DNA of 64,000 nucleotides from Lawsonibacter faecis (GCF_014287675.1 NZ_JACOPQ010000002.1:372001-436000); one strand, 5' to 3'. Counted from the first letter of the stretch, positions 29,863 to 39,090 are shown. Numbers and translations: made by a program. Notes: generated from the letters alone by a model not told the origin.

Positions 29863-30360
29863 ATGAAGGATATTCCCGTTTACAGATTTCCCGCCGAGCA
29901 CGCCCGTGAAAACGGCGAGCTGGAGCTTTACCGCGCCTCCAACAAGGCCAATGCCGCCTGCAAGGAGGCCATTGAGAAGGCGATCTCCGAGCATTATTGC
30001 GATAACGTCCTGCACAGGGAAGCCGTCGCGCAGGTGGCGGAGCAGTTCGGGCATGAGCGCATTTTATATGTGCTGGCGATTACCATCCGGCAGAAGGATT
30101 GGGACGGGCGGTTCTCTGCGGACAACAAACAATGGGCAAAGACCGTTCCCGTTTCGGAGAACCCCGACGCATGGGGAACGGATCGGAACTGCTATCTGGC
30201 GGTGAACAGCCACAGCGGGCTGGTTGACCTGTTTACCAAGCTGGCGCGGGAGGACGCAAGGGCGCATGAGCGCAAGCCCTCGGTGCTCGGCAGACTGAAA
30301 AGCAGACCGTCCGAAGCGGCGGCGGAGGCAGTCAAAAAGGCAAAGGAGCCGTCCCTGTGA
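29863..30360 (+). CDS. DUF3849 ICE protein
   Basis: 165 residues after AAAGGAAGG. The body matches DUF3849 (YRASNKANAACKEAIEKAI, LAITIRQKDWDGRFS, W-x-K and N-P-D-A-W segments), common next to mobilisation genes of CTn elements. Function is not known. The C-terminal tail is basic and contains KPSVLGRL (30274-30297), the motif shared with PcfB, the ArdC-like protein and the giant helicase. The stop overlaps the GTG start of mobC by 4 nt. Confidence 0.85.
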   Translation: MKDIPVYRFPAEHARENGELELYRASNKANAACKEAIEKAISEHYCDNVLHREAVAQVAEQFGHERILYVLAITIRQKDWDGRFSADNKQWAKTVPVSENPDAWGTDRNCYLAVNSHSGLVDLFTKLAREDARAHERKPSVLGRLKSRPSEAAAEAVKKAKEPSL

Positions 30361-30701
30361 GCGCGCAGTTCATGCGCCGGAGCATCCGCATCTCCGTTCG
30401 CCTGACGGAGGAGGAGCACCGGCTGCTGAAGGAAAAGATGGCGCGGATCGGTGTTACCAATCAGGAGGCGTTCCTGCGGAAGATGGCGCTGGACGGGCTG
30501 GTGATCAGGCTGGATTTGCCGGAGCTGAAGCAGATGATCTCGCTTCTGCGCTACACGAGCAACAACATCAATCAGATCGCCAAACGGCTCAACGAGAGCG
30601 GCAGAGCTTACGACACCGACCTTGCGGAGATTCTGGAAAAGCAGAAGCAGCTATGGGGACTTGCCAACAAAATTCTTATGAAGCTGTCCACCATTCAGTG
30701 A
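30357..30701 (+). CDS. mobC: MobC-like relaxosome accessory protein
   Basis: 114 residues. GTG 30357 is chosen because AAAGGAGCC lies 9 nt upstream. The N-terminal half is a ribbon-helix-helix-like DNA-binding domain (SIRISVRLTEEEHRLLKEKM). The C-terminal half is the MobC segment (LLRYTSNNINQIAKRLNE). MobC proteins bind near oriT and help the relaxase nick. The relaxase follows after one small gene. Confidence 0.9.
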   Translation: MSAQFMRRSIRISVRLTEEEHRLLKEKMARIGVTNQEAFLRKMALDGLVIRLDLPELKQMISLLRYTSNNINQIAKRLNESGRAYDTDLAEILEKQKQLWGLANKILMKLSTIQ

Positions 30702-30741
30702 GCAGGCAGAAATATACGATAAGCCCATGCTGCCGGCATCC

Positions 30742-30770
30742 TTGTTTTAGGGCAGCGCTTTCTGTATAAT
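30742..30770 (+). promoter_or_regulatory. Promoter before the small membrane protein and relaxase genes
   Basis: TTGTTT and TATAAT are separated by 17 nt. A GCTGCC/GGCAGC pairing (30730-30735 with 30751-30756) lies across the -35 box and may act as an upstream terminator or a regulator. Confidence 0.6.
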
Positions 30771-30796
30771 GAAATCAAAAAGGACGGAAAACGACT

Positions 30797-31087
30797 ATGA
30801 AATTCATTTTGAAACTGCTGCTTGCGCCCCTTATGCTGGTTTTGTGGATCGTGGAATGGGCGCTCACGCTGGCGCTCAAGGCTTCCGCCGTGGTCTGTGT
30901 CATCGCCTCCGCCCTGTTTCTGCTTTCAGGCTTCTTTTACTTTGTGGACAGCAACGTGCAGAACGGCTGCATCTGTCTGGGCATTGCGTTTCTGCTCTCC
31001 CCCTACGGACTGCACTATTTGGCGGTGAAGCTCACAGCGCGGTTTATCGGCATGAGAATGCTGCTCAGGGAGCGAATCTACGGATAA
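30797..31087 (+). CDS. Small membrane protein, CD1845-like
   Basis: 96 residues with three hydrophobic segments (about 4-24, 28-50 and 56-78) and a basic C-terminus ending MRMLLRERIYG. It resembles the small CD1845-type protein found between mobC and the relaxase in C. difficile CTn elements. Function unknown; it may dock the relaxosome to the membrane. A weak AGGAC site precedes the ATG. Confidence 0.78.
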   Translation: MKFILKLLLAPLMLVLWIVEWALTLALKASAVVCVIASALFLLSGFFYFVDSNVQNGCICLGIAFLLSPYGLHYLAVKLTARFIGMRMLLRERIYG

Positions 31088-31150
31088 ACGGAATATGCGT
31101 AATGTGAAAAGGCGCAGGCTCCCTCCTGCGTCTTTTTCCATGGAGGGAAT

Positions 31151-32557
31151 ATGGCGACCACACGAATCATACCCATGCACTTAAACAAGGGCAAGACGCT
31201 GGCGCAGTGCCTTGCCGACCGGACGGAGTACGGCATGAATCCGGATAAGACCGAGGGCGGCGCGCTGATCTCCGCGTTCGCCTGCGAGCCGGAGACCGCC
31301 GTTTCCGAATTTGCCCTGTCCAAGCGGGAGTACCGGGAGCTGACCGGACGGGTGCAGGAAAGCGACGTCATCGCCTATCAGGTACGGCAGTCCTTTAAGC
31401 CGGGAGAGGTTACGCCGGAGGAGGCCAACCGCATAGGATATGAATTTGCCAAACGCTTCCTAAAGGGCCGGCACGCTTTTCTCGTCTGCACCCACACCGA
31501 CAAAAAGCACATTCATAACCACATCTACTGGAACTCCACGGCGCTGGACTGTACGAAAAAGTTCAAGAACTTCATCGGCAGCTACCGCGCTGTCCGCAGG
31601 CTGTCCGACCTGATCTGCGCCGAGCGCCGGCTGTCCGTGGTGGAGAATCCGCAGAAACACGGGCTGAGCTACAACAAATGGCGCGGCGGTCACGACAAGC
31701 TCTCCAACCGCGAGCTTCTGCGCATGGCGATAGACGCGGCGCTTGAAAAGCAGCCCCAGGACTTCGACGCGCTGCTGGCGCTTTTGAAGGCTTCCGGCTA
31801 TTCCGTCGCCCGAAAGAGCAGGCTGTCGCTGCGGCACGAAAACCAGAAACAGAGCATCCGCCTGGATTCTCTGGGCGAGGGATATTCCGAGCAGGAGCTG
31901 CGCGCGGTTCTCGCCGGAAGCAGAACGCACAAGCCCTTCGTCAGGAAAAAATATCCGAAGCGCAGGGAGCGCGCCACGCTGATTTCCGACATTGAGGCGA
32001 AGCTCAACGCAGGAAAAGGCTACCGCTACGATCAGGCGATGAAGGTGGTAAAGCTCAAGCAGATGGCAAAGACGCTGATATATCTGGAAGAAAAGGGCTT
32101 TGCCGATTTCGACGCACTTGTCAATGCCGCCGCCGATGCGGAGAAGCGGTTCTATGATTTGAAGGCGGCCATAAAGGCGGCGGAAGCGCGTATGGGCGAG
32201 ATACAGACCCTGCGGACGCACATCATGAACTATTCCAGAACCCGCAGCGTTTACACCGGCTACCGCAAGGCGGGGTACTCGAAAAAATACCTTGCGGAGC
32301 ATGAGGGGGATATCCTCATCCACAAGGCGGCGAAGAAAGCCTTTGATGCGTTCGGCCTGAAAAAGCTGCCCACGGTCAGGAGCCTGAACGAAGAATTTGC
32401 AAGGCTCATGGCAGAGAAAAAGGCGGCCTACGCCGAGTACCACCGGGCGCAGGAGCAGATGCGGGAGCTGCTGATCCACAAGGCGAACGCCGCCTATCTG
32501 CTGGGGCTGGACGAACAGAACCGGCAGACCACCGAGCGGCAGCGCGAGGAAAAATAG
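31151..32557 (+). CDS. MOB-type relaxase / mobilisation nuclease
   Basis: 468 residues after GGAGGGA. The N-terminal ~200 residues are the nuclease: a candidate catalytic tyrosine in TEYGMNPDKT and the three-histidine HUH-type motif HTDKKHIHNHIYWN near residue 115. The C-terminal half is helical and probably binds DNA or the coupling protein. It nicks oriT and leads the transferred strand. Length is typical for CTn relaxases. Confidence 0.93.
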   Translation: MATTRIIPMHLNKGKTLAQCLADRTEYGMNPDKTEGGALISAFACEPETAVSEFALSKREYRELTGRVQESDVIAYQVRQSFKPGEVTPEEANRIGYEFAKRFLKGRHAFLVCTHTDKKHIHNHIYWNSTALDCTKKFKNFIGSYRAVRRLSDLICAERRLSVVENPQKHGLSYNKWRGGHDKLSNRELLRMAIDAALEKQPQDFDALLALLKASGYSVARKSRLSLRHENQKQSIRLDSLGEGYSEQELRAVLAGSRTHKPFVRKKYPKRRERATLISDIEAKLNAGKGYRYDQAMKVVKLKQMAKTLIYLEEKGFADFDALVNAAADAEKRFYDLKAAIKAAEARMGEIQTLRTHIMNYSRTRSVYTGYRKAGYSKKYLAEHEGDILIHKAAKKAFDAFGLKKLPTVRSLNEEFARLMAEKKAAYAEYHRAQEQMRELLIHKANAAYLLGLDEQNRQTTERQREEK

Positions 32558-32578
32558 CGATGGCACATCGCGCAGCCA

Positions 32579-32678
32579 CAGATGAAATCTGTGTTACAGG
32601 GGGTATGGGGAACGCCCCATCAAGCAAAAGGCGGGGACTCGTCAGAGTCTCCGCCTGGTGTCTTTTGGCTCCAAAAGA
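32579..32678 (+). other. oriT: Cluster of inverted repeats after the relaxase: candidate oriT or terminator
   Basis: Three hairpins follow the relaxase closely: ATGGGG/CCCCAT (32605-32620), an 11-bp stem GGCGGGGACTC with 32645-32655 (one wobble, 4-nt loop), and TCTTTTG/CAAAAGA (32661-32678). The T-runs are weak for a terminator. Dense, differently sized repeats next to the relaxase are typical of an oriT, but I cannot place a nic site. The AT-rich cargo begins right after. Confidence 0.4.
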
Positions 32679-32704
32679 CCTTGCTTGCCAAAGCCGGTGG
32701 TCTT

Positions 32705-34096
32705 TTACTTTGTCAGCTGTGCATCTGCGATAAGAGCGTAAATTGGACTAAAATAGTTGGAGCCTTCTCCAACGTAAAATTCAATCCAGTTAACGTTTGA
32801 AACGTCAATTTCAACAACAACCGGATTAAACTGTCTGCTGATATCAATTGAATAGAGAACCTTTCCATCCCCAACAACTTTGAATACAGCTTCCATGCTA
32901 TCGCTTCGGTCGTCAACAGCAAGAGTGAACTTGAGCTTTGCATAGTTGTAGTTCAAACTATATGTACCCTTGCCATCACCCCAGTTATGTTCAACATAAA
33001 ACAAGTTGCCGTAATTGTAATCATAAGTATTACCTACAACGTCCGTATAGGTTTTGCCGTACTCTGCCTGGTGATATTGTATGCTGTCCGAACACGTCAG
33101 TTCACACAGGTATGTGGGCTTTACAGCGTTAAGCTCGCTAAGCTTGGCGGTAAAGCGTTCGTCCGGCATGATTTTTGAAGCGTCATTGAGGATATAGAGT
33201 GCACGGAGATATTCCTTCGCTGCCATTGCATCACTTGCTTTTTGCAGTACCATTGTAATGTAGCTTTCTTTGAGCGCATCATACGCGCTGCTGAGTACAT
33301 CGTCGCTGCCATGCTCCTCTTTATAATCTTCCAACATGCCGAATGCTTCTGCGTAATTGCCATTATTGTATTCGCTCTTAGCTTCCTCAATGGCGGCATC
33401 CCTTTCCTGCGCAACAGTATACTCAGCCCATGACCTTTCGGCATCCTCCTGCATAGCAGTATATGTGTCATCGTCCGGGAAATAGCGCAATACGTTGGCT
33501 ATCAGCTCTATGGCATCTTCGTACTTGTTGGCCGCCAGCTTCTCTTCAATTTCTGCATTGACCTTTTCCATGCATTCCTGAAGTTTTGCGGAAGCATCTT
33601 CGTAGTTTTCATCCTCAGGCAAAACGTCCGAGAATAATCCGGCTGCCTCAAGCCATTTCCCGGCATTGTAGGCGGTCAAGCCATTCTTATAGCCCTTTTT
33701 AGAGGCTTCCAGTTTTTCAACTGTGGTAATCGTTTCATCAAGAACGTCCTCTATTGTGTAAATCCCGTTATATTGCCATTCTCCTATCATCTCGCAGAAG
33801 GCAAGCAAAACGCCCTTTTCCAAGCTGCCTTTCTTGTATGCATCCAGAAAGTCATCAAGTTTTGTGGGCAAGGCACTATTGAGATCTTTCAATGTTTCAC
33901 TCGTAGCTTCACTGCTGAAGAAGAGTCTTGAAGCGGTCTTAAAATCATAGTCGTCGATTGCCGCCATAATTTTTTTGGCAGTAGAATCGTGTACCCTTGT
34001 GCTGCTCGCCGATTTACAGCCGGTGAGCAGTACGCTGACAAGGGTCAGGACAACCAGCAGCAGTGCTGCAATGGATTTTTTGTAGTTGCGTTTCAT
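32705..34096 (-). CDS. Lipoprotein with helical repeats and a C-terminal NPCBM-like domain
   Basis: 463 residues. A signal with lipobox LLTGC (Cys at ~27) marks an outer-face lipoprotein. Residues ~40-320 are helical and TPR-like (AYNAGKWLEAAGLFSDVLP, then EYNNGNYAEAFGMLEDY). The last ~120 residues are beta-rich with YSLNYNYAKLKFTLAVDD, similar to carbohydrate-binding NPCBM domains. It is last in a minus-strand operon with the vWA surface protein and has AAGGAG before its ATG. A role at the cell surface is clear; the ligand is not. Confidence 0.75.
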   Translation of the reverse strand: MKRNYKKSIAALLLVVLTLVSVLLTGCKSASSTRVHDSTAKKIMAAIDDYDFKTASRLFFSSEATSETLKDLNSALPTKLDDFLDAYKKGSLEKGVLLAFCEMIGEWQYNGIYTIEDVLDETITTVEKLEASKKGYKNGLTAYNAGKWLEAAGLFSDVLPEDENYEDASAKLQECMEKVNAEIEEKLAANKYEDAIELIANVLRYFPDDDTYTAMQEDAERSWAEYTVAQERDAAIEEAKSEYNNGNYAEAFGMLEDYKEEHGSDDVLSSAYDALKESYITMVLQKASDAMAAKEYLRALYILNDASKIMPDERFTAKLSELNAVKPTYLCELTCSDSIQYHQAEYGKTYTDVVGNTYDYNYGNLFYVEHNWGDGKGTYSLNYNYAKLKFTLAVDDRSDSMEAVFKVVGDGKVLYSIDISRQFNPVVVEIDVSNVNWIEFYVGEGSNYFSPIYALIADAQLTK

Positions 34097-34270
34097 AATA
34101 AAATCTCCTTTTTTCTCTTTATTGAATGGAATAGGTTACAATTGATATTCCATAGTCAACCATGTACGCAGGATTCGAGGTTCGGTAGAATGATACCCGC
34201 TCACATCAATTGAACTTAATCATCCGAAGGAACCTCGAATTTGGCTCGATGCCAATGAGCAATAAAATCG

Positions 34271-37200
34271 TCAATGCTTTTTTCTGCGTTTTCCCATATT
34301 TACAGCAATTCCTGCTACAACGAGCATAATGCCCGTCAGTACCATGCTGACCGCACCTGTTTCAGGCGGTCCCACTTCCTTCTCTGTAACCGTGACAATG
34401 CATTCGGCTACATGACCTCCGTCTTCCGAAACTGCCGTCACTTTCGTTGTGCCAAGTTTTGTGCCGATAATTTCCGCCTGAGCATCGCCCGGAGTGAGGC
34501 GGATAATGCTGTCGTCTTCAACATACCATTTGATGTTTTTGTTCGTTGCATTCACGGGAGTAAACTCTACATCCAAGGTGATTTTATTGTTCAATCCGAC
34601 TTTAGCCGTTGCAGGAAGGGCAATGGATTCAACGCCGTAGTTCGTATCATCCTTAACGGTGACAGTGAACTGTCCCGACACGCCGTATGCAGTGGTTCCG
34701 GTTACAATAACGCTTCCTTCGGCAAGTGCGTGCATAACGCCGAATTCATTTATCTCAATGATGCCTTCTTTATCCATTGAGTAGGTCAGCTCGGTTTCGG
34801 TTGTCGAAACGGGCTCAAAGGACGGTCTGATAAGTGTTCTTTCGCCAATGACCATTTCCACATCGGAAAAGCTCACAGCGGTTGCGTTTTGAACGACTGT
34901 AACTTCAGATGTTACGGCTTTATTGCCGTCGGTTGCGGATATAATGGTTTTGCCGTATCCTACTGCCGTAAGTACGCCGCTTTCGGAAACACGGGCTATC
35001 GATTCATCTGCTGAATGCCAAACCAATTTATCAGAAACAGCTCCTGTCTCGCTTCCGGAAATCTCTATTGGCAGCACATCGCCTTTGTTTACCTTGATTG
35101 CGGAAGGAATTTCCCATTCTGTAAACCAGTCCTCTGCCGTTCCACCTACGATTTCGGTAATCGTATCGTTGTCAATTACCTGGGTGGTTCCGTCAAAAGA
35201 AGCAATCAGTCCTGAGTCATATGTACTTGCAACGGAAGTTATCACGCTGAAGTCTTTCCACCCATCATCAACCAGAGTAGAAACATAGGCGTTGAAATTC
35301 ACGCTTACGTCTGCGGAATTTCCATGCGTGAACAGAATTTTGTATCCGCCGTTCGGCATATAAATCGAGGCTTCAGTCCTTTCTCCATCTTCTTCCGCAT
35401 CTGCGAATGAATCGAAGATAAAATCATTCTCTTCAAAGCCGGTTATGCCTTCCGAAGAAACCTGCGCCACTACATTGTTTTCCGCATCGTAGATGGTGGC
35501 AGTAACGGGTACATCTGCCTTATAGCGGATTTTGATTAATTCACTAATGCCGGCGGTGTCTGCTACATGATGATTCTTAACAGGGGTACGCATTCCTCTG
35601 ATTTCGGAGCATATGCGACTGAGCACCTCCGAATCCTTACACAATCCGCCATGATCAGCTGAGTAATAATCGACCCTGAGTTTCACAATCCCATTAACGG
35701 CACCTGTTGCACTAATGCCTTGAACAGTGCCATCGCCGTTTCTGTTGTATATTATGTCGTCCAGCTTTTTCCCGCCGAAAACTCCGTTCCTATATAGCAC
35801 CGTTTTTGTTGTTGAATGACCTGATGTTGTGCAGATTAACAAGGTATCAACCTCCATCAGGGATGCAAGCGACCACTGGCTTATGACGTCCCCCTTTAAC
35901 GCAGTTTCACGAAAATACCTGTGGCTACGGTCAGTTCCATTCGTCAAATTGAGGTTTATGCGCTCACTTCCATTGAGGATCCTATAATAACCACCAATGG
36001 AACCGATAGCTTCCAAATTCGACCATGGACTCCACCAATTATCACTGTTAAAGTTAAGCATGGGTATTTGACGAATGTATTCGCTGCTTGGCAACAGCTG
36101 GTATGTGGTCGGCGAATTTTTTGCCCATCCGCGAACCCATGATTTCGGGGTGATTGCATCGAGTCCATGTGAAAACCAATCGATATTGGAGAGAATTTCG
36201 TTGAAATCAAATTTCCTGGAATCTCCTCTCTCTATGGGTAACAGCGAAGCGTATGTCCCGAAAAGGGGGGCTGCTATCAATATGGCTTTGGATACCAACA
36301 ACTTGTTAGCGTTGCTCTTCGCTATGAATGCAGAGGCTAACAATCCGCCTGTGCTGTGGGTTACAAAGATGACGCTGTCGTAATGGTTTTTCCGAATGTC
36401 CCTTTCAAGTTTTTTGACGCTGTCGTTCAGATCCTCCAGCCAGTTGTATGGAAAGAACCTCACATCATACTCATCGACAAATTCAGCCCTTAAGCGATCT
36501 ACCAGTGTTTTGTATGTACCATTCGCGCCGTACTCATCGCGCGCATAGTCAACGTGTAATCGTGTTCCATTACTATCAGCGTCTTGAAAAAATTTAGTCA
36601 TGTTCAGCATAAGCCTGGGAATGGAAACGTAAACAAGGTCTCCTCCTGCGGTTCCGTCAGGACCATCGTACAGCTCGGAGCCTAAGTATCCGGGTAAAAC
36701 GTATATCGCCTTCTTTGACTTTCCTGTGAGTCCGAGGATTTGGTTTGCTAAATCCGCAAGGACAGTGCTGAAATCGGAATAAATGTTCGCCCTGGTGCCT
36801 CCCGTTGTGGTGTATAGTTCTTCATAGGTTGAGAACTCGCTCTCTTCTGTGACAACAGAAGTGTTGATACCAGCATGTAGGAGCGCATCTGCAACCTCTT
36901 GCAAGCTGTTGAATCCATGCCTGTTTGCAACCTTATAACCTGCATCTGTCAAAACGACTGCAAACTTATATGAATCGCTGCTCCACGGAATTGTTTCCCC
37001 ATCGACGAGGTATCCTAACCCATCAATTACCGATTCCGGGATGTCCCCGCCACCATCGGCAGCAATGCCGCCAAGTACTCCGACCATTTCGGAAGTGCTG
37101 TTCATCCATGGAGAATGATTCAGCTCATGGATAATGGTTGAGTCCAATCCGTCTTCCTCTATGTCACGGTATTCAACAATGCCTATTCGCAATTTTACCC

Positions 37201-37420
37201 CTTGTGTCTCCAGCGAGTTGACAAAGGATGTTATCCCTGTTTTGACGTTGTTGATGGCGTCGCCCATTGAACCGGTAGAATCAATAACGAACACCAGTTC
37301 AGCATTCTTTTGAACGGTGGCAGTTTCCGGCTCGGCATGTATGCCATGGACAGGCAATGCGGAAACAAGAAATGCCATTGTCAACAGCAGAGCTGTCAAC
37401 AGTTTGGACGTGTGTTTCAT
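34271..37420 (-). CDS. Large surface protein: vWA + hydrolase-like + Big_2 repeats + wall anchor
   Basis: 1049 residues. A signal peptide (1-29) is followed by a von Willebrand A domain with MIDAS motif DSTGS (47-51). An alpha/beta-hydrolase-like part starts near 240 (YVLPGYLGSELYDG) with nucleophile motif THSTGGLL near 350, as in LCAT-type lipases. After a beta-rich middle come three Big_2-type Ig-like repeats (about 775-1010). The end has PPETG, a hydrophobic segment and KRRKKH, a variant sortase-type anchor. The combination suggests an adhesin or surface enzyme. The substrate is unknown. Confidence 0.85.
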   Translation of the reverse strand: MKHTSKLLTALLLTMAFLVSALPVHGIHAEPETATVQKNAELVFVIDSTGSMGDAINNVKTGITSFVNSLETQGVKLRIGIVEYRDIEEDGLDSTIIHELNHSPWMNSTSEMVGVLGGIAADGGGDIPESVIDGLGYLVDGETIPWSSDSYKFAVVLTDAGYKVANRHGFNSLQEVADALLHAGINTSVVTEESEFSTYEELYTTTGGTRANIYSDFSTVLADLANQILGLTGKSKKAIYVLPGYLGSELYDGPDGTAGGDLVYVSIPRLMLNMTKFFQDADSNGTRLHVDYARDEYGANGTYKTLVDRLRAEFVDEYDVRFFPYNWLEDLNDSVKKLERDIRKNHYDSVIFVTHSTGGLLASAFIAKSNANKLLVSKAILIAAPLFGTYASLLPIERGDSRKFDFNEILSNIDWFSHGLDAITPKSWVRGWAKNSPTTYQLLPSSEYIRQIPMLNFNSDNWWSPWSNLEAIGSIGGYYRILNGSERINLNLTNGTDRSHRYFRETALKGDVISQWSLASLMEVDTLLICTTSGHSTTKTVLYRNGVFGGKKLDDIIYNRNGDGTVQGISATGAVNGIVKLRVDYYSADHGGLCKDSEVLSRICSEIRGMRTPVKNHHVADTAGISELIKIRYKADVPVTATIYDAENNVVAQVSSEGITGFEENDFIFDSFADAEEDGERTEASIYMPNGGYKILFTHGNSADVSVNFNAYVSTLVDDGWKDFSVITSVASTYDSGLIASFDGTTQVIDNDTITEIVGGTAEDWFTEWEIPSAIKVNKGDVLPIEISGSETGAVSDKLVWHSADESIARVSESGVLTAVGYGKTIISATDGNKAVTSEVTVVQNATAVSFSDVEMVIGERTLIRPSFEPVSTTETELTYSMDKEGIIEINEFGVMHALAEGSVIVTGTTAYGVSGQFTVTVKDDTNYGVESIALPATAKVGLNNKITLDVEFTPVNATNKNIKWYVEDDSIIRLTPGDAQAEIIGTKLGTTKVTAVSEDGGHVAECIVTVTEKEVGPPETGAVSMVLTGIMLVVAGIAVNMGKRRKKH

Positions 37421-37620
37421 AATGAAACCCTCATTCTTTGATTATTTATAGAGTTATCGGCATTAGCCGTAGCTCCTAAAGCCGTGTCCTGCTTCGGTCT
37501 TGGTTTCTCAACCACTTCCGGCGTTTCGGTTTGTTTATTCAGTTTATCGGCATCGCAGTTAAGACAGAGCCCGATGGATTCATCTAACTTCGAGCCGCAT
37601 TTTCCGCAAAACTTAGCCAC
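37417..37620 (-). CDS. Small zinc-ribbon protein
   Basis: 67 residues from GTG at 37620, which has GGGAGAG upstream; longer in-frame starts lack a site. It opens with a zinc ribbon (KFCGKCGSKLDE ... LCLNC) followed by a disordered P/E/N-rich tail. Its stop overlaps the start of the vWA gene (ATGA), so the two are coupled. Function unknown; the ribbon resembles those of the three-ribbon protein two genes upstream. Confidence 0.7.
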   Translation of the reverse strand: MAKFCGKCGSKLDESIGLCLNCDADKLNKQTETPEVVEKPRPKQDTALGATANADNSINNQRMRVSL

Positions 37621-37696
37621 ATTTTCTTCTCTCCCTTCGCTATAATGAAGAAAGAGCAGTGGATGCAGTACCGTCATCCACTGAACCTTTGGCATC

Positions 37697-38113
37697 TTAT
37701 CCCATATATTTGTTAATCAGATTATCAACAACAGGAACAGCAATTGTTCCTTGCGTCAAGGCTTTCACACCCAACCCAATTATCAACAGCTTCTCGATAA
37801 TGTTGAGTGCCGCAACGGCAGCAGAAATCAAATTGGACAGGAATGCCACATAGAAACTACCACCAAAAATTGAAACAACATCATTAATAAAGCCGATAGC
37901 GTTGGGAACGAGGTTCAGCACAGTAATCAGCAGCGAAAAAACTGCCATTACGGACATTGCTTTCACTGCATTCTTTCGCAGCCAACTGTTTTCCTCAAAC
38001 AGTAAAACATATCCGGCAAGAAGAACCGCTAACAAATAACCACTGAATAACCCCATGAAATAGATTGCTGCTCCGAGCAATCCAACCGAAATACCAAGTC
38101 TTGTTTTCTGCAT
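37697..38113 (-). CDS. Small polytopic membrane protein
   Basis: 138 residues from ATG 38113 with GGGAGG upstream. Three to four hydrophobic segments: LGISVGLLGAAIYFMGL, LLAVLLAGYVLLF, AMSVMAVFSLLITVLNLV and a C-terminal helix pair. No family recognised with confidence. It sits between two zinc-ribbon genes in the surface-protein operon and may be their membrane partner. Confidence 0.65.
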   Translation of the reverse strand: MQKTRLGISVGLLGAAIYFMGLFSGYLLAVLLAGYVLLFEENSWLRKNAVKAMSVMAVFSLLITVLNLVPNAIGFINDVVSIFGGSFYVAFLSNLISAAVAALNIIEKLLIIGLGVKALTQGTIAVPVVDNLINKYMG

Positions 38114-38127
38114 ATCGTTTTCCTCCC

Positions 38128-38721
38128 TTATTGCAGCTTTATTCCACACTCGGCACAGAACGCCAAACCATCTTCGACCTTTGCACCGCAGTTAGGACAT
38201 ACTTCATTATGTTCAACAATTATCGTCGGCTCAGTTACGGGCACAGCAAAAGCGGCTTTAGCCGCATCTGTCGGTTTTCCGCAGGAAGTACAGAAGCGCA
38301 TACCATTTTTCACTTCTGCACCACAGTTTTCACATTTTATGCAATCATTGGAAACCGGAACTCGGATTCTCGGCATGGTAGCTCCACAAGAACTGCAAAA
38401 TGCCGCTCCATTGGGGACTTCCGCACCACACTTTTCACAGCGTTGTACTCCCTTAATGTCCTGGATTTGCATCTTGAAGTCTTTAATTTTTGCTTCTGCT
38501 TCAGCGATAGCACCTATCATTCCAGCAAAATCATCCTCAAAATCGTCTTTGTGGACGGAGACGTACAGTTTGCCAATCTGAAAATACTGATTGGCGATAA
38601 CCTTTTCCTCTTCGGAAATCATTGAGTTTAGTCTTGAAGTATCAGCCAGTTCCTTAGCTTTAGCTATGGTTTTTTGGCTGACTTCCGTGACTGTCTTGCT
38701 TAACTTGTCAAAAAAAGCCAT
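38128..38721 (-). CDS. Coiled-coil protein with three zinc ribbons
   Basis: 197 residues from ATG 38721 (GAGAGGG upstream). Residues 1-90 are helical (FFDKLSKTVTEVSQKTIAKA). Then come three Cys4 ribbons: CEKCGAEVPNGAAFCSSC, CENCGAEVKNGMRFCTSC and CPNCGAKVEDGLAFCAEC. Double-zinc-ribbon proteins often sit near membrane or surface systems in Firmicutes, mostly without known roles. It is the first gene of the minus-strand operon that ends at 32705. Confidence 0.75.
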   Translation of the reverse strand: MAFFDKLSKTVTEVSQKTIAKAKELADTSRLNSMISEEEKVIANQYFQIGKLYVSVHKDDFEDDFAGMIGAIAEAEAKIKDFKMQIQDIKGVQRCEKCGAEVPNGAAFCSSCGATMPRIRVPVSNDCIKCENCGAEVKNGMRFCTSCGKPTDAAKAAFAVPVTEPTIIVEHNEVCPNCGAKVEDGLAFCAECGIKLQ

Positions 38722-38919
38722 GTTTTCCCTCTCTTTGAATGTAATATTACGGGTTCTGTCCTTGAAGCTCTTTGTAGCAGTTGTTGCGCACAAAAATGAT
38801 AATTCCCAAACCCGAGGTATAATGGTACTTCACCCTGCTCGAACAGAAGGCACAGTCCAACGTACAATCTGAAAAAAAGTACCCCTTTTCACCGAAATAG
38901 TCGTTCTTGTATCCTTTCG

Positions 38920-39033
38920 TTAATGTAGCTCCACATTTACTTCCTTTAGCTGAACCTCGTTGTGCTGCAAGCGGTGTATTATATCCACCAGATCTGTGCG
39001 GCTCAGCCGCTTAAGTCCGCTGTCTTTTTTCAT
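38920..39033 (-). CDS. Very short coiled-coil protein, probably a truncated remnant
   Basis: 37 residues from ATG 39033 with CGGAGG 9 nt upstream: a basic start, then LKRLSRTDLVDIIHRLQ and a heptad-like tail. The start resembles longer Clostridia proteins that continue as a coiled coil, so this may be a truncated remnant. I would not assign a function. Confidence 0.42.
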   Translation of the reverse strand: MKKDSGLKRLSRTDLVDIIHRLQHNEVQLKEVNVELH

Positions 39034-39090
39034 GCGCATACGCCTCCGGTGATAATGTATATTTATGCACTATTTTTAACTGTCCGCCAA

